A stretch of DNA of 64,000 bases from NCBI RefSeq assembly GCF_039541815.1, contig NZ_BAABGY010000007.1, positions 682,001 to 746,000 on the forward strand. Direction: 5' to 3'. The notes beneath the pieces are model-generated. The model saw only the letters and a list, made by a program, of their open reading frames with translations. It was not told the DNA's origin and did not search any database. Both the position numbers and the translations under genes were made by a program. The DNA is from Flavisolibacter amylovorans. GTDB taxonomy: Bacteria > Bacteroidota > Bacteroidia > Chitinophagales > Chitinophagaceae. Shown here piece after piece: positions 7,776 through 16,066 of the stretch. Positions within the stretch are counted from its first letter, which is position 1. Every line of letters begins with the position of its first letter.

Positions 7776-9170
7776 TTAGGGTTTCTTCGGGCGCATACCC
7801 CGGGTGTCGATCTCCCCTTTGAAGGTGTGCTCGTCGAGCTTCTCATTACCGCGGCGTACCTGCGGGTCCTGGGTCAGGGTCCGCGTTTCCTCGGAACGGC
7901 CCGCCATACCGAAGGCACCGGTAACCGAATATTGGAGGGCAGCATTCAGCGCCGACTCCGACGGGTCGCCCCAGTCTTTGTCGAGGCCGTCGGGAACGAT
8001 CGCGTTCACCGGGATACCACCGAAATAAGAGCCTTCGCCGTTCTTGTTCACCGTTTTAAACGACACGGGGAAGATATACCAGTCCTTCACCGGGATCGGG
8101 AAGAAGCCCACCGGCTTGCCGTGCGTGGGGCTCGGGCCTACCAGCACCACGTTCATGTAGGGCTTCAGGTTATTGATGAGCAGCTCGCTGGCCGAAGCCG
8201 TGCTCTTGCTCACGATGAAGAAGACGCGGGGCAGGTTGAGGGAGCCGAGCTTGCTGAAGTTGGTGTTCTCGTTGTACTGGCTGTTGCGGGCGTTGAACTG
8301 CTGACGCATCATGAGGTTGCCGCTGGCCGAGGAAGGCGCAATATAGTTGGCCAGCTTTTCCTGCATCGTTACATAGCCTCCGCCATTATAGCGGAGGTCC
8401 ACCACCAGGTCCTGGATGCCTGCGGACGCAAAGTTCGAGAACGAGTTCCGGAACTCATTGAACACCGCATTGGTATCCCCCATGAAAGAGTTAAAGACAA
8501 AATATCCCACCTTACGGCCTTCGTGGTTGATGACCTTGCTCAGCACTACCGGTCGCTCCTGGTACACACCTGCATTCAGGTTCAGCGTTACCTGGCTGTT
8601 GTCGGGCTTCACGAAGGTGAAAGAACCGCTCGTGCTCTGGAAAACCGCCTGCGACACGAAGCTCGTGTTGTTGGTGGAAATATTGCTGGAACCGTTGATC
8701 TTCACGATCTGCCAGCCTCTCCGCACGCCGGCACGGCCGGCCGGGGAAGCGGGCTCCACATGCTTCACGCGAAGGTCGTTAGCGGTCCTGAAGAATACGT
8801 TCAACCCAAAGTCGCCGGCACTGCCGGATGCCGTAGCATCCCAGTCGGTTTTCTTAACGGCAAAGCTCCACTTGTCAACCGGGCCGCTAAACCCGGGCTC
8901 GGTGCTGTACTGGCGGAGGCCCGTCATCATCGCTCCCAGATCGGCATAGGCCGACGAGCTGAACGACGAAGGAATTTGCGTATTCCAGAGGTAGATGTCG
9001 CGCGAATAGCCGGCGGCCGTGTCCCTATCGGAAGCAGTTACCGGCCCTGCGGGGGCATCGGGCGAAGCAGGTGCTAGGTTGTTTTGCGCTACATCGGTCT
9101 TCTTACAGGAGAAGAGCATCCCGGTGGCCAGCACAGCTACCGCCAGGAAGGATTTTTTCAGATTCTGCAT
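7776..9170 (-). CDS. S41 family C-terminal-processing-type peptidase, lipoprotein
   Basis: 464 residues with a lipoprotein signal (LATGMLFSC, lipid Cys22), so it is anchored in the cell envelope. A PDZ-like region (KHVEPASPAGRAGVRRGWQI) at about 136-155 is followed by the S41 core: VVDLRYNGGG at about 257-265, the Ser region SKSTASASELL with the nucleophile near S326, and the Lys in HGKPVG near K352. Family members are tail-specific serine proteases with a Ser-Lys dyad. The target is unknown. It converges on a small secreted gene with a shared terminator. Confidence 0.9.
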   Translation of the reverse strand: MQNLKKSFLAVAVLATGMLFSCKKTDVAQNNLAPASPDAPAGPVTASDRDTAAGYSRDIYLWNTQIPSSFSSSAYADLGAMMTGLRQYSTEPGFSGPVDKWSFAVKKTDWDATASGSAGDFGLNVFFRTANDLRVKHVEPASPAGRAGVRRGWQIVKINGSSNISTNNTSFVSQAVFQSTSGSFTFVKPDNSQVTLNLNAGVYQERPVVLSKVINHEGRKVGYFVFNSFMGDTNAVFNEFRNSFSNFASAGIQDLVVDLRYNGGGYVTMQEKLANYIAPSSASGNLMMRQQFNARNSQYNENTNFSKLGSLNLPRVFFIVSKSTASASELLINNLKPYMNVVLVGPSPTHGKPVGFFPIPVKDWYIFPVSFKTVNKNGEGSYFGGIPVNAIVPDGLDKDWGDPSESALNAALQYSVTGAFGMAGRSEETRTLTQDPQVRRGNEKLDEHTFKGEIDTRGMRPKKP

Positions 9171-9360
9171 ATGAGGATACGAGGTTTTCGAGGTTTGCCT
9201 CTATGGGCAAAAACCGCGCTGAAAGGGCAACCCTGGCCTGCTTTTAACAGCTTATAAATCAAAAGAAAACACAACATTCCGGTAGCTTTTCCCGTTCTGA
9301 CCCGGGCTCATCCGTGCGGCCGCGCTGGCATTGCCTTATCTTGCTCACCTAACCCTGGCC

Positions 9361-10914
9361 ATGTCTTATTTTTCTACTGACTCCCGCGAAAACCGGCATG
9401 CCCGGCTCGTGCAATCGATGCTCGATGCGTCCATGCATGGGATCATGCTGCTCGAGCCCGTGCGCGACGCATCCGGCGTGGTCACCGACTTTACCGTTGC
9501 AGCCAGTAACGCTTCCTCGAAGCAGCATGTCGGCTTCGCGCTCGACCCGGGCGATCACCCGCTGCTGAGCACGCTTTTCCCGGCCTATAAGGAGCAAGGT
9601 TTTTTCGACGCTTATGTGCACGCGCTGCAGTCCGGCACCGTAGTGCGCTGCGAGCTTTATTACAAAGACGAGGCGCTGGAAGGCTGGTTCGACCTCGGCG
9701 TTGCGCCGCAGGACGATGCCCTCGTGGTCACTTTTGTGAACATTTCCGAGAACCGGCGCAACCAGCAGCGCACCGAGGAGGCGGCAAGCCGCCTGCAGTC
9801 GATCATGAACGTGGTACAGGCGGGTGTGTTCACCTTTCACCCGGAGCGCGACGCCAGCGGTACCATCACCGATTTCCGCTTCGGTGTCTGCAACCCGCGC
9901 TTCACCGAATACGTGGGGCAAACGCCCGACGCCCTTACCGGTGACCTCGGCAGCAAGTGGTTTCCGTCGTACAAGAAAAACGGGCTGTTTGATCGCTACC
10001 GCCGGACCTATGAAAACGGCGACACCGACCTGTTCGAATTTCACTACAACGACGACGGCATCGATGTCTGGCTCAACATACAGGCTACCCGACAGCCGGA
10101 TGGCATCCTGGTCACCTTTACCGATCATACCGCGGAGAAGAAGCTCCAATTGCAGCTACAGGGCATGGTGGAAGAGCTGAAACGCTCCAACGCCAACCTG
10201 GAAGAGTTTGCCTATGCCGCGTCCCACGACCTGCAGGAACCTCTCCGGAAGATCCACTTCTTTTCCAACAGGCTGAAAGAAAGCTACCTGGACGCCCTCG
10301 GCAGCAACGGTGCGGCGATGCTCGAGCGCATGGAAAACGCCACCCGCCGCATGCGGATCCTGATCGACGACCTGCTCGCCTATTCCCGGGTTTCGGCGCG
10401 TCGCTCCCAGGTAGAGGAAGTGGACCTCAACGCCGTCGTAAACGACGTCCTGAGCGATCTTGAAACCCGCATCACGGAAAAGGCCGCCACGGTTCGGACC
10501 GAAACGCTGCCCACGATCCGGGGCGATAAGCTTCAGCTGCGGCAGCTGTTCCAGAACCTCATCGGCAATGCATTGAAATATTCGCGCGAGGAGGCCGCAC
10601 CCGAAGTACAGATCAGGTGCGGCGTTCAGGCAACCCGTTCGCTTCCGGAAGATTGGCCGGGCAAAGAAGGCGCGCAGCAATACTATGTGCTGGAGGTAGC
10701 CGATAACGGGCTCGGGTTCGAGCAGCAGCATGCCCGTCGGATCTTCCAGCTGTTCCAGCGCCTTCACGGCCGCTCCGAATACGAAGGCACCGGCATCGGG
10801 CTCGCCATTGTGCAGAAGGTGGTCGAGAATCATGAGGGCTTTATCCATGCCGAAGGCCGCCCCGGAGAAGGGGCGCGCTTCCTCATCTACCTGCCCGGGC
10901 CGTCGCAGCAATGA
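9361..10914 (+). CDS. PAS-domain sensor histidine kinase
   Basis: 517 residues from ATG 9361. Two PAS-like domains (about 15-130 and 140-265) each contain an FxxxNxxF-type sensing core and end in VTFVNISENR and VTFTDHTAEK. A coiled linker leads to the dimerisation His box YAASHDLQEPLRKI (H289). N, G1 and G2 ATP-binding motifs follow: NLIGNALKYSREE, VADNGLGFEQQ and GTGIGLAIV. There is no membrane segment, so it is cytoplasmic. No response regulator is adjacent, so it is an orphan that probably phosphorylates a distant partner. A terminator follows. Confidence 0.92.
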   Translation: MSYFSTDSRENRHARLVQSMLDASMHGIMLLEPVRDASGVVTDFTVAASNASSKQHVGFALDPGDHPLLSTLFPAYKEQGFFDAYVHALQSGTVVRCELYYKDEALEGWFDLGVAPQDDALVVTFVNISENRRNQQRTEEAASRLQSIMNVVQAGVFTFHPERDASGTITDFRFGVCNPRFTEYVGQTPDALTGDLGSKWFPSYKKNGLFDRYRRTYENGDTDLFEFHYNDDGIDVWLNIQATRQPDGILVTFTDHTAEKKLQLQLQGMVEELKRSNANLEEFAYAASHDLQEPLRKIHFFSNRLKESYLDALGSNGAAMLERMENATRRMRILIDDLLAYSRVSARRSQVEEVDLNAVVNDVLSDLETRITEKAATVRTETLPTIRGDKLQLRQLFQNLIGNALKYSREEAAPEVQIRCGVQATRSLPEDWPGKEGAQQYYVLEVADNGLGFEQQHARRIFQLFQRLHGRSEYEGTGIGLAIVQKVVENHEGFIHAEGRPGEGARFLIYLPGPSQQ

Positions 10915-10954
10915 GCAAAGGACTGCGCCGGGTGATGGCCCCCGTCGAAACAGG

Positions 10955-10976
10955 AAACCCCGCCGGAGCGGGGTTT
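10955..10976. terminator. Intrinsic terminator between convergent genes
   Basis: AAACCCCGC, loop CGGA, GCGGGGTTT, then TGATTTTTTG. It serves the histidine kinase and probably also the gene ending at 11002. Confidence 0.8.
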
Positions 10977-11001
10977 TGATTTTTTGATGGAGGTGTGATC
11001 G

Positions 11002-11478
11002 TCAGGACATGGGGATCAGGGACACAATCTCTTCGAGGAAGCGACGGTCGGTCTCGTCGTAGGTATCGAGCGCGCTGCTGTCGACGTCGAGCACACCCAG
11101 CACCGTATTATTGCGGATAATGGGCACCACGATTTCGGAACGGGAGAGCGAGCTGCAGGCGATATGTCCGGGAAAGGCTTCCACGTCGGGAACGATGAGG
11201 GTACGGGCCTCGGCCCAGCTGCTGCCGCAGACGCCGCGTCCCTTGCGGATCCGGGTACAGGCCACGGGGCCCTGGAAGGGGCCGAGCACGAGCTCCTCTC
11301 CTTTCACGAGGTAAAAGCCGACCCAAAACCAGCCGAACTGCTCCTTCAGCGCCGCCGCCACGTTAGCCAGGTTGGCCACGAGGTCGGGCTCGCCTTCGAT
11401 CAATCCCTTGATCTGCGGGATGAGGTCGCGGTATTGTTCTTCCTTGCTGCCGGAGCTGATGTGGAGGTCTTCTGCCAT
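11002..11478 (-). CDS. msrC: Free methionine-(R)-sulfoxide reductase (GAF domain)
   Basis: 158 residues from MAEDLHISSG. It reduces free L-Met-(R)-sulfoxide in the cytoplasm. The single GAF fold carries the three family Cys residues: C74 and C84 in VACTRIRKGRGVCGSSW and C108 in HIACSSLSRSEIVVP. The last is the known catalytic position in YebR/fRMsr. LGVLDVDSSALDTYDETD completes the fold. The length matches the family (about 160). The upstream Met seven codons earlier is less likely as the start. It probably helps oxidative-damage repair; no msrA/B nearby. Confidence 0.9.
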   Translation of the reverse strand: MAEDLHISSGSKEEQYRDLIPQIKGLIEGEPDLVANLANVAAALKEQFGWFWVGFYLVKGEELVLGPFQGPVACTRIRKGRGVCGSSWAEARTLIVPDVEAFPGHIACSSLSRSEIVVPIIRNNTVLGVLDVDSSALDTYDETDRRFLEEIVSLIPMS

Positions 11479-11508
11479 GTAGTGGGGTTGATGCCGCAAA
11501 GTAAAATG

Positions 11509-11534
11509 AAAAGCTGCCCCGGGGAGCAGCTTTT
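11509..11534 (-). terminator. Intrinsic terminator
   Basis: AAAAGCTGC / GCAGCTTTT, with CCCCGGGGA-type inner bases, 20 nt past the stop of the gene at 11555. Confidence 0.75.
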
Positions 11535-11554
11535 AACAAGATATAAGCGGAGGA

Positions 11555-11944
11555 TCAGCGGTTACCGCCGTTACCGCCCTCGCGGTTCTGGCGTGCCTGC
11601 TGGCGCAGCGCGTCGAAGAAGTCGTTCACGGCCTTCACCTGGTCGTCGGTAAGCGGGATGGCCTTGTAGCGCTTGTCGCGGTCCACGTCGATGGCGACGG
11701 CCTTTGCCTTGCGCTCATCGCCGGAAAGCTCGCGGGTCTCGCGCATCTGGCGGCGCACGTCCATATTGATCTCGATGACCTTTTCGGCCTGCTCGTCGGT
11801 CAGCTTCACTTTCTCGATCAGGGCGGGCTTGATGCGCTCTTTCATGCGCTGGGCCTGGGCAGCGGGGTCGCGCTGCTCCTGGGCATACAGGGAGGTGGAG
11901 GAGATCCCGACGGCGAGGGCCACCAGGAGGAGGAGCTTTTTCAT
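11555..11944 (-). CDS. Periplasmic Spy/CpxP-like small protein
   Basis: 129 residues with signal peptide MKKLLLLVALAVGISSTSLY. The mature protein is helical and charged. It has two LT-x-x-Q-type motifs, KLTDEQAEKVIEIN and PLTDDQVKAVNDF, like those of the Spy/CpxP group of periplasmic chaperone-like proteins. The tail is Gln/Arg/Gly-rich (QNREGGNGGNR). A chaperone or stress role is an inference only. It has its own terminator. Confidence 0.7.
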   Translation of the reverse strand: MKKLLLLVALAVGISSTSLYAQEQRDPAAQAQRMKERIKPALIEKVKLTDEQAEKVIEINMDVRRQMRETRELSGDERKAKAVAIDVDRDKRYKAIPLTDDQVKAVNDFFDALRQQARQNREGGNGGNR

Positions 11945-12012
11945 GTCAATCTGTTTTGAAGCCGTAAGTTAGCGCGCCCGCCGGTTAAACGAGGTTAAAA
12001 CTTTATGGCCGC

Positions 12013-12912
12013 ATGAGAACGATCGCCGGATACCTATGGAACTTCGTACGCTCCGTGCGGCCGGTGGTGGCGGCTGCCGTACTGCTCTTTACGGGGCTAC
12101 TTGTTTGGACCAACTACTATTTCGGGCTCGAGCGGGCGCTGATGGACACGCCTACTGCACCGCGCCTCCTGCTCTGGTGGCTGCTCTTTGCGGTTGCGTT
12201 TGCCGTGCCGGTGTGGTTGCAGTCGGGATCAGGGGCGGGCCGCCTGCTGCGCAAGCCTGGTTATCTGGTGCTGCTGCTCGCCGCTCCCCTCATCTTTGCG
12301 CTCAAGCTGGCACTGCCCCTGAACCTGCCGCTGCACCCGGTGCCGCTCGACAACCGGTACTGGAACCTGGTGCTGTATTACCCGGCCAAGCTCCTGCTCA
12401 CCGTAGTACTACTGTACGTGCTCTGGCGCCGCTACCACCGCGACGCCCCCTTCTATGGCACCGGCGCGGGGGGCAGCCTGCGCCCGTACTGGGGCATGTT
12501 GCTCTTCATGGTACCGCTGGTAGCACTCGCTTCTACGCAGGCCGATTTTCTCGCCACCTATCCGAAGTTCCAGCACCTGGCGCCGGTGCGGGCCGCTTCC
12601 CTTTCCAAACAGCTGCTTTACGAATTATCCTACGGCAGTGATTTCATCACGATCGAGCTGTTCTTCCGGGGCTTTCTCGTACTTGCCTTTGCGCGCTACC
12701 TGGGCACGGGCGCCGTGTTGCCGATGGCGGTGTTCTATTGCGCCATCCACTTCGGGAAGCCGCTCGGCGAATGCATCTCCTCCTTCTTCGGGGGCATCGT
12801 GCTGGGCGTGGCCACCTTTCACTCCCGGAGCATCTGGGGTGGCTTGCTGGTGCACCTGGGCATTGCCTGGCTGATGGAGTTGGGCGGCTACCTCGGACGG
12901 CTTTCCTCCTGA
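12013..12912 (+). CDS. CPBP (CAAX/Abi) family intramembrane protease-like protein
   Basis: 299 residues with about seven hydrophobic segments. The three CPBP motifs are recognisable in order: FITIELFFRGFLVL (a variant of EExxxR), FYCAIHFGKPLGE (FxxxH) and VHLGIAWLMEL (HxxxD/N region). Active members are glutamate intramembrane proteases. Here the first of the paired glutamates is replaced by Ile and the last motif lacks the usual Asn/Asp, so activity is uncertain. Its 3' end overlaps the convergent lipoprotein gene by 25 bp. Confidence 0.8.
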   Translation: MRTIAGYLWNFVRSVRPVVAAAVLLFTGLLVWTNYYFGLERALMDTPTAPRLLLWWLLFAVAFAVPVWLQSGSGAGRLLRKPGYLVLLLAAPLIFALKLALPLNLPLHPVPLDNRYWNLVLYYPAKLLLTVVLLYVLWRRYHRDAPFYGTGAGGSLRPYWGMLLFMVPLVALASTQADFLATYPKFQHLAPVRAASLSKQLLYELSYGSDFITIELFFRGFLVLAFARYLGTGAVLPMAVFYCAIHFGKPLGECISSFFGGIVLGVATFHSRSIWGGLLVHLGIAWLMELGGYLGRLSS

Positions 12913-13322
12913 GCGGGCCCGGAGCTGACCCGGCGCAGATGCAGGCGCACCTTATTCCCCGAGTTCAGGACCAGTGTTGAATCGCTCAGGTCCGTCACCG
13001 CTACTTCCTGCAGGGTGCTGTCCTGCACGAGCAGCCTGGCTCCCTCTTGTGTATAGCGGTAGCGCTGCACCATGCTGCCCTCGATGATGCGCAAACTGTC
13101 GCTGGTGAACGCGAAAAACGTTGGAACGGAATCCTTGCGGGAAAAGGCATGCAGGAACACGACCATCGCGGCCTCGGTGTCGGCAGTATCGAGGAGCGCT
13201 ACGGAATCAAGTCGCCAGACGTCCTGCAGGGTTGGGCCGGCTTTACGGGTTCCGAAAGAGGAGCAGGCAGACAGTACAAATACGGTAGCGGCTGCCACGA
13301 GCAGCGGGATGAACTTTTTCAT
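12888..13322 (-). CDS. Lipoprotein of unknown function
   Basis: 144 residues starting MKKFIPLLVAAATVFVLSAC, with the lipobox LSAC at about 17-20, so an envelope lipoprotein. The mature chain (TLQDVWRLDSVALL, RIIEGSMVQRYRYTQEGARLLV, LSDSTLVLNSGNKVRLHLRR) alternates short strands. This resembles lipocalin-like or META-type small beta domains common in Bacteroidota, but I cannot assign it. It converges with, and overlaps, the CPBP gene. Confidence 0.75.
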   Translation of the reverse strand: MKKFIPLLVAAATVFVLSACSSFGTRKAGPTLQDVWRLDSVALLDTADTEAAMVVFLHAFSRKDSVPTFFAFTSDSLRIIEGSMVQRYRYTQEGARLLVQDSTLQEVAVTDLSDSTLVLNSGNKVRLHLRRVSSGPAQEESRPR

Positions 13323-13410
13323 GTTGCGGTTTTTAGTTTGATGAAGTACAGGCCTGTACCCTGAATACCGCGAACCGCGAAAAAGTAACCCGCCGGATTT
13401 GTTAAGATCA

Positions 13411-13824
13411 TCAACGTTTCATGCCGGCGAGCTCCAGCACGATGCCGTACTCCGCTTCGGTCACGGGCTGCACCGAAAGACGGCTGAGGCGAAGCAATGC
13501 CATCTGCTCCAGCCGCGGATCGGCCTTGATAGCTTTCAGCGATACCGGGTTTTTAAGTCGCTTCACCGGCTTTACGTCGACCACCACCCAGGCGTCCTCA
13601 TCCGTGGTTGGGTCCTGGTACGCTTCCTTCACTACTTTGGCGATCCCGACGATCTCGAGCCCTTCGTTGCTGTGGTAAAAGAACAGCTCATCGCCCTTCT
13701 TCATTGCGCGGAGGTTGTTGCGGGCGGCATAGTTGCGCACCCCGTCCCAGAACGTGACGCCGTCTTTCTCGAACTGCTCCCAGCTGTATTTGAACGGCTC
13801 GGACTTGATCAACCAATAGGCCAT
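13411..13824 (-). CDS. EVE domain protein
   Basis: 137 residues, essentially one EVE (PUA-like, YTH-related) domain. It has MAYWLIKSEPFKYSWEQFEK, GVRNYAARNNLRAMKKGDE, LFFYHSNEGLEIVGIAKVV, and a C-terminal LLRLSRLSVQPVT. EVE proteins bind modified bases in nucleic acid; bacterial ones are poorly characterised. The length and start match the family. No neighbour hints at a modification system. Confidence 0.9.
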   Translation of the reverse strand: MAYWLIKSEPFKYSWEQFEKDGVTFWDGVRNYAARNNLRAMKKGDELFFYHSNEGLEIVGIAKVVKEAYQDPTTDEDAWVVVDVKPVKRLKNPVSLKAIKADPRLEQMALLRLSRLSVQPVTEAEYGIVLELAGMKR

Positions 13825-13964
13825 AAGCAGGTTTTGATGCGGGCGAAATTAAGGTGAAAAAAATGGGTTTCTCCAAATCCAGACAGTGCCTGTGCTGCGT
13901 ATCTGATGCAACAAAGCGACAGTCGCAAGCACCCTTCACAAACCAATCAATAAAACCCCCTTTT

Positions 13965-14552
13965 ATGAAAAAGATCCAGATGACAGCATTGCTGCTGGCA
14001 GGCCTCGTATTGTCCAGTGCTTCCTATGCCCAGAACGATGCGGCCATGCACACGACCAAGAAAAGCGAGCGTACCGTGACGGTAGGCGGCGCGCCGATGT
14101 ACCCGAGCAAGAATATCGTAGAGAACGCCGTCAACTCGGCCGACCATACCACGCTGGTAGCCGCCGTAAAGGCCGCCGGCCTGGTGGAGACCCTGCAAGG
14201 TGCCGGTCCCTTCACCGTGTTCGCCCCGACCAATGCAGCGTTCAATCTCCTCCCCGCCGGCACGGTCGATAACCTCGTAAAGCCCGAGAACAAGGCGACG
14301 CTGACTTCCATCCTCACCTACCACGTGGTACCCGGCCGCCTCGACAGCAAGCAACTCGAGAAGGCCGCGCGCAAGAACGGAGGAAAAGCGGAGCTCACCA
14401 CGGTGCAGGGTGCGAAGCTCTGGATCATGAAGGACGAGGCCGGCCGCTGGTGGGTAAAGGATGAAAAAGGAGGCACTGCCCAGATCACGATTGCGAACGT
14501 GTTCCAGAAGAACGGGGTGATCCACGTCGTCGATAAAGTGCTGATGCCCTGA
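13965..14552 (+). CDS. Secreted fasciclin (FAS1) domain protein
   Basis: 195 residues from MKKIQMTALLLAGLVLSSAS; the frame is open upstream but the signal peptide fixes the start. One FAS1 domain spans about 55-193: LVAAVKAAGLVETLQGAGPF, then the conserved TVFAPTNAAFNLLPAGTV, LTYHVVPGRLDSKQL (the YH motif) and the end NGVIHVVDKVLMP. FAS1 domains mediate adhesion in the envelope or matrix. A composite hairpin element and terminator follow the stop. Confidence 0.92.
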   Translation: MKKIQMTALLLAGLVLSSASYAQNDAAMHTTKKSERTVTVGGAPMYPSKNIVENAVNSADHTTLVAAVKAAGLVETLQGAGPFTVFAPTNAAFNLLPAGTVDNLVKPENKATLTSILTYHVVPGRLDSKQLEKAARKNGGKAELTTVQGAKLWIMKDEAGRWWVKDEKGGTAQITIANVFQKNGVIHVVDKVLMP

Positions 14553-14560
14553 CGGCTCCG

Positions 14561-14591
14561 GCCCCCTGTCCCCCGAAGGGGGAACTTAGGT
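14561..14591 (+). repeat. Post-stop hairpin element F, copy 1
   Basis: CCCCCTGT, CCCCC-GAA-GGGGG hairpin, AACTTAGGT, beginning 9 nt after the fasciclin stop in sense orientation. A homologous T-rich stretch and a terminator follow. Confidence 0.8.
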
Positions 14592-14638
14592 GGCTCATTC
14601 ATTCCTGCTTCAGTCTTTGCTCAAAGCTTTTTTTATAC

Positions 14639-14665
14639 GAAAGCCCCGACGGTGTCGGGGCTTTC
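14639..14665. terminator. Intrinsic terminator
   Basis: GAAAGCCCCGAC, loop GGT, GTCGGGGCTTTC, downstream of the fasciclin gene and its F element. Confidence 0.85.
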
Positions 14666-14671
14666 TACTTT

Positions 14672-14752
14672 GAAATTTTCAATGCTGAATACTCAATAAC
14701 CAAAGATCAAGAGTAACCAACCTGAAAATTGAGCATTGAAAATTGAATATTT
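14672..14752. repeat. Imperfect inverted repeat (family G)
   Basis: TTTTCAATGCTGAATACTCA faces TGAGCATTGAAAATTGAATA across about 25 nt. It lies at the centre of a convergent intergenic region whose outer parts are two inverted F elements. Confidence 0.6.
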
Positions 14753-14794
14753 CTCCTCTTTAGTAATCTCAGCTACCCTACGAAAAGCCGCGAC

Positions 14795-14823
14795 CGAAGT
14801 TCCCCCTTCGGGGGACAGGGGGC
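14795..14823 (-). repeat. Post-stop hairpin element F, copy 2
   Basis: On the minus strand CCCCCTGTCCCCCGAAGGGG, then GGAACTT, beginning 8 nt after the lutA-like stop at 14832. It mirrors copy 1. Confidence 0.8.
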
Positions 14824-14831
14824 CGGGGCCG

Positions 14832-15551
14832 TCACCAGCCAGAGGCCAGCACGTCGGCGAGGTGCATCGTTTTGATGGGGGCCTTGCGGTTGTCGATATA
14901 GCCCTGCAGGTGCATGAGGCAGCTGAGGTCGGTGGAGATGAGGTATGCTGCTTCCGTGGCGAGGGCATGCTCCACTTTTTGCTCGCCCATGCCGATGGAG
15001 ATGGGCTCGAACTTGACGGCGAAGGTGCCGCCGAAGCCGCAACAGGTCTCTACATCCTGGAGCTCGGTAAGCTCGAGCCCTTCGACGTGTTGAAGGAGCA
15101 GGCGGGGCTCCTGCTTGATCTTGCATTCACGGAGCGCAGCGCAGGAGTCGTGGTAGGTGGCCTTCCCGGGCAGTTTCGCACCGAAGTCGGTCACGCCCAG
15201 TACATTCACGAGGAAGTCGCTGAACTCGTAGATGTTCTTGCTGATGGCTTGCACCTGGTGGTGCAGCGAGGAGTCCTGGAACAGCTTGCCGTAATAGTTG
15301 CGCACAAAGCCGACGCAGGAGGCGCTGGGTGCCACGATGGGCTGCTCCGGGTTGAAGTCGGACAAAAATTTGCCGCACACCTGGCGCGCATCGTCCCAGA
15401 AGCCGGCATTGAAGGCCGGCTGCCCGCAACAGGTCTGCGAAGGGTTATAACGTACGCTGCAGCCGGCCTTCTCCAGCACTTTCACCATGTTGAAGGCCGT
15501 ATCGGGATAAAGCTGGTCGACGAAGCAGGGAATAAAAAGCTGGACGGTCAT
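14832..15551 (-). CDS. lutA: LutA/YkgE-type (Fe-S)-binding oxidoreductase subunit
   Basis: 239 residues with two CCG domains: FIPCFVDQLYP...NPSQTCCGQPAFNAG at about 7-50, and YHDSCAALRE...VETCCGFGGTF at about 133-176. Each CCG motif can hold an unusual Fe-S cluster. In B. subtilis LutA works with LutB and LutC in L-lactate oxidation. LutB and LutC are not next to it here, so they must be elsewhere or the role differs. Its ATG overlaps the ribH stop by 4 nt, so it is co-transcribed and coupled with ribH. Confidence 0.85.
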   Translation of the reverse strand: MTVQLFIPCFVDQLYPDTAFNMVKVLEKAGCSVRYNPSQTCCGQPAFNAGFWDDARQVCGKFLSDFNPEQPIVAPSASCVGFVRNYYGKLFQDSSLHHQVQAISKNIYEFSDFLVNVLGVTDFGAKLPGKATYHDSCAALRECKIKQEPRLLLQHVEGLELTELQDVETCCGFGGTFAVKFEPISIGMGEQKVEHALATEAAYLISTDLSCLMHLQGYIDNRKAPIKTMHLADVLASGW

Positions 15552-16057
15552 CCTTCGTTCCTCTTTTTGAGCCGGCGGCTCAGGTGGATCATTTTAAGGG
15601 CGGTGATGCCCGCCTCTTCGCCTTTGTGGCCGTGGCGGCCGCCGATGCGCTCGTCGGCCTGCTCCTGGTTGTTGACCGTGAGCACGCCGAAGATGGTGGG
15701 CACCGGGAGCTCGAGGTTCAGCCCCGTTACGCCCTGCGTTACCGCCTGGCATACGTATTCGAAATGGGGGGTATCGCCGCGCACCACGCAGCCCAGCGCG
15801 ATAAAGGCTGCCGGGCGGTCTTTCTTCTTCACCGAGTTCCAGTAATGCTGGATGGCGAAGGGAATCTCAACGGCACCGGGCACGAGCAGCGTCTCGGTGC
15901 GCAGCCCGTTGCGGCGCAGCACGCGAATGGCACCCTCTTCGAGGGCATCCACGACGGCGGCGTTCCATTCGGTCTTTACCAATACAACGAGGGCATCCTG
16001 AAAATCCGGGATGCCCTCGTTAAAGTCGTACAATTTGCTTTCGCTTACGTCAGCCAT
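15548..16057 (-). CDS. ribH: 6,7-dimethyl-8-ribityllumazine synthase
   Basis: 169 residues, normal for RibH. It condenses the ribityl-aminopyrimidine with dihydroxybutanone phosphate, the penultimate riboflavin step, in a cytoplasmic capsid-like oligomer. Signatures are VKTEWNAAVVDALEEGA, the substrate loop VPGAVEIPFAIQ, ALGCVVRGDTPHFEYVCQAV (catalytic His in PHFEY) and PTIFGVLTVNNQEQADERIG. No other rib genes are adjacent. It overlaps lutA by 4 nt downstream and follows the TPR gene by 9 nt, so it is in an operon. Confidence 0.95.
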   Translation of the reverse strand: MADVSESKLYDFNEGIPDFQDALVVLVKTEWNAAVVDALEEGAIRVLRRNGLRTETLLVPGAVEIPFAIQHYWNSVKKKDRPAAFIALGCVVRGDTPHFEYVCQAVTQGVTGLNLELPVPTIFGVLTVNNQEQADERIGGRHGHKGEEAGITALKMIHLSRRLKKRNEG

Positions 16058-16066
16058 TGGGCGCGC

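Noticed and set aside
14773..15126. 117-residue minus-strand frame overlapping lutA
   Set aside because: Runs through an F element and in a different frame from the CCG-domain gene; composition is Arg/His/Pro-rich as in shadow frames.
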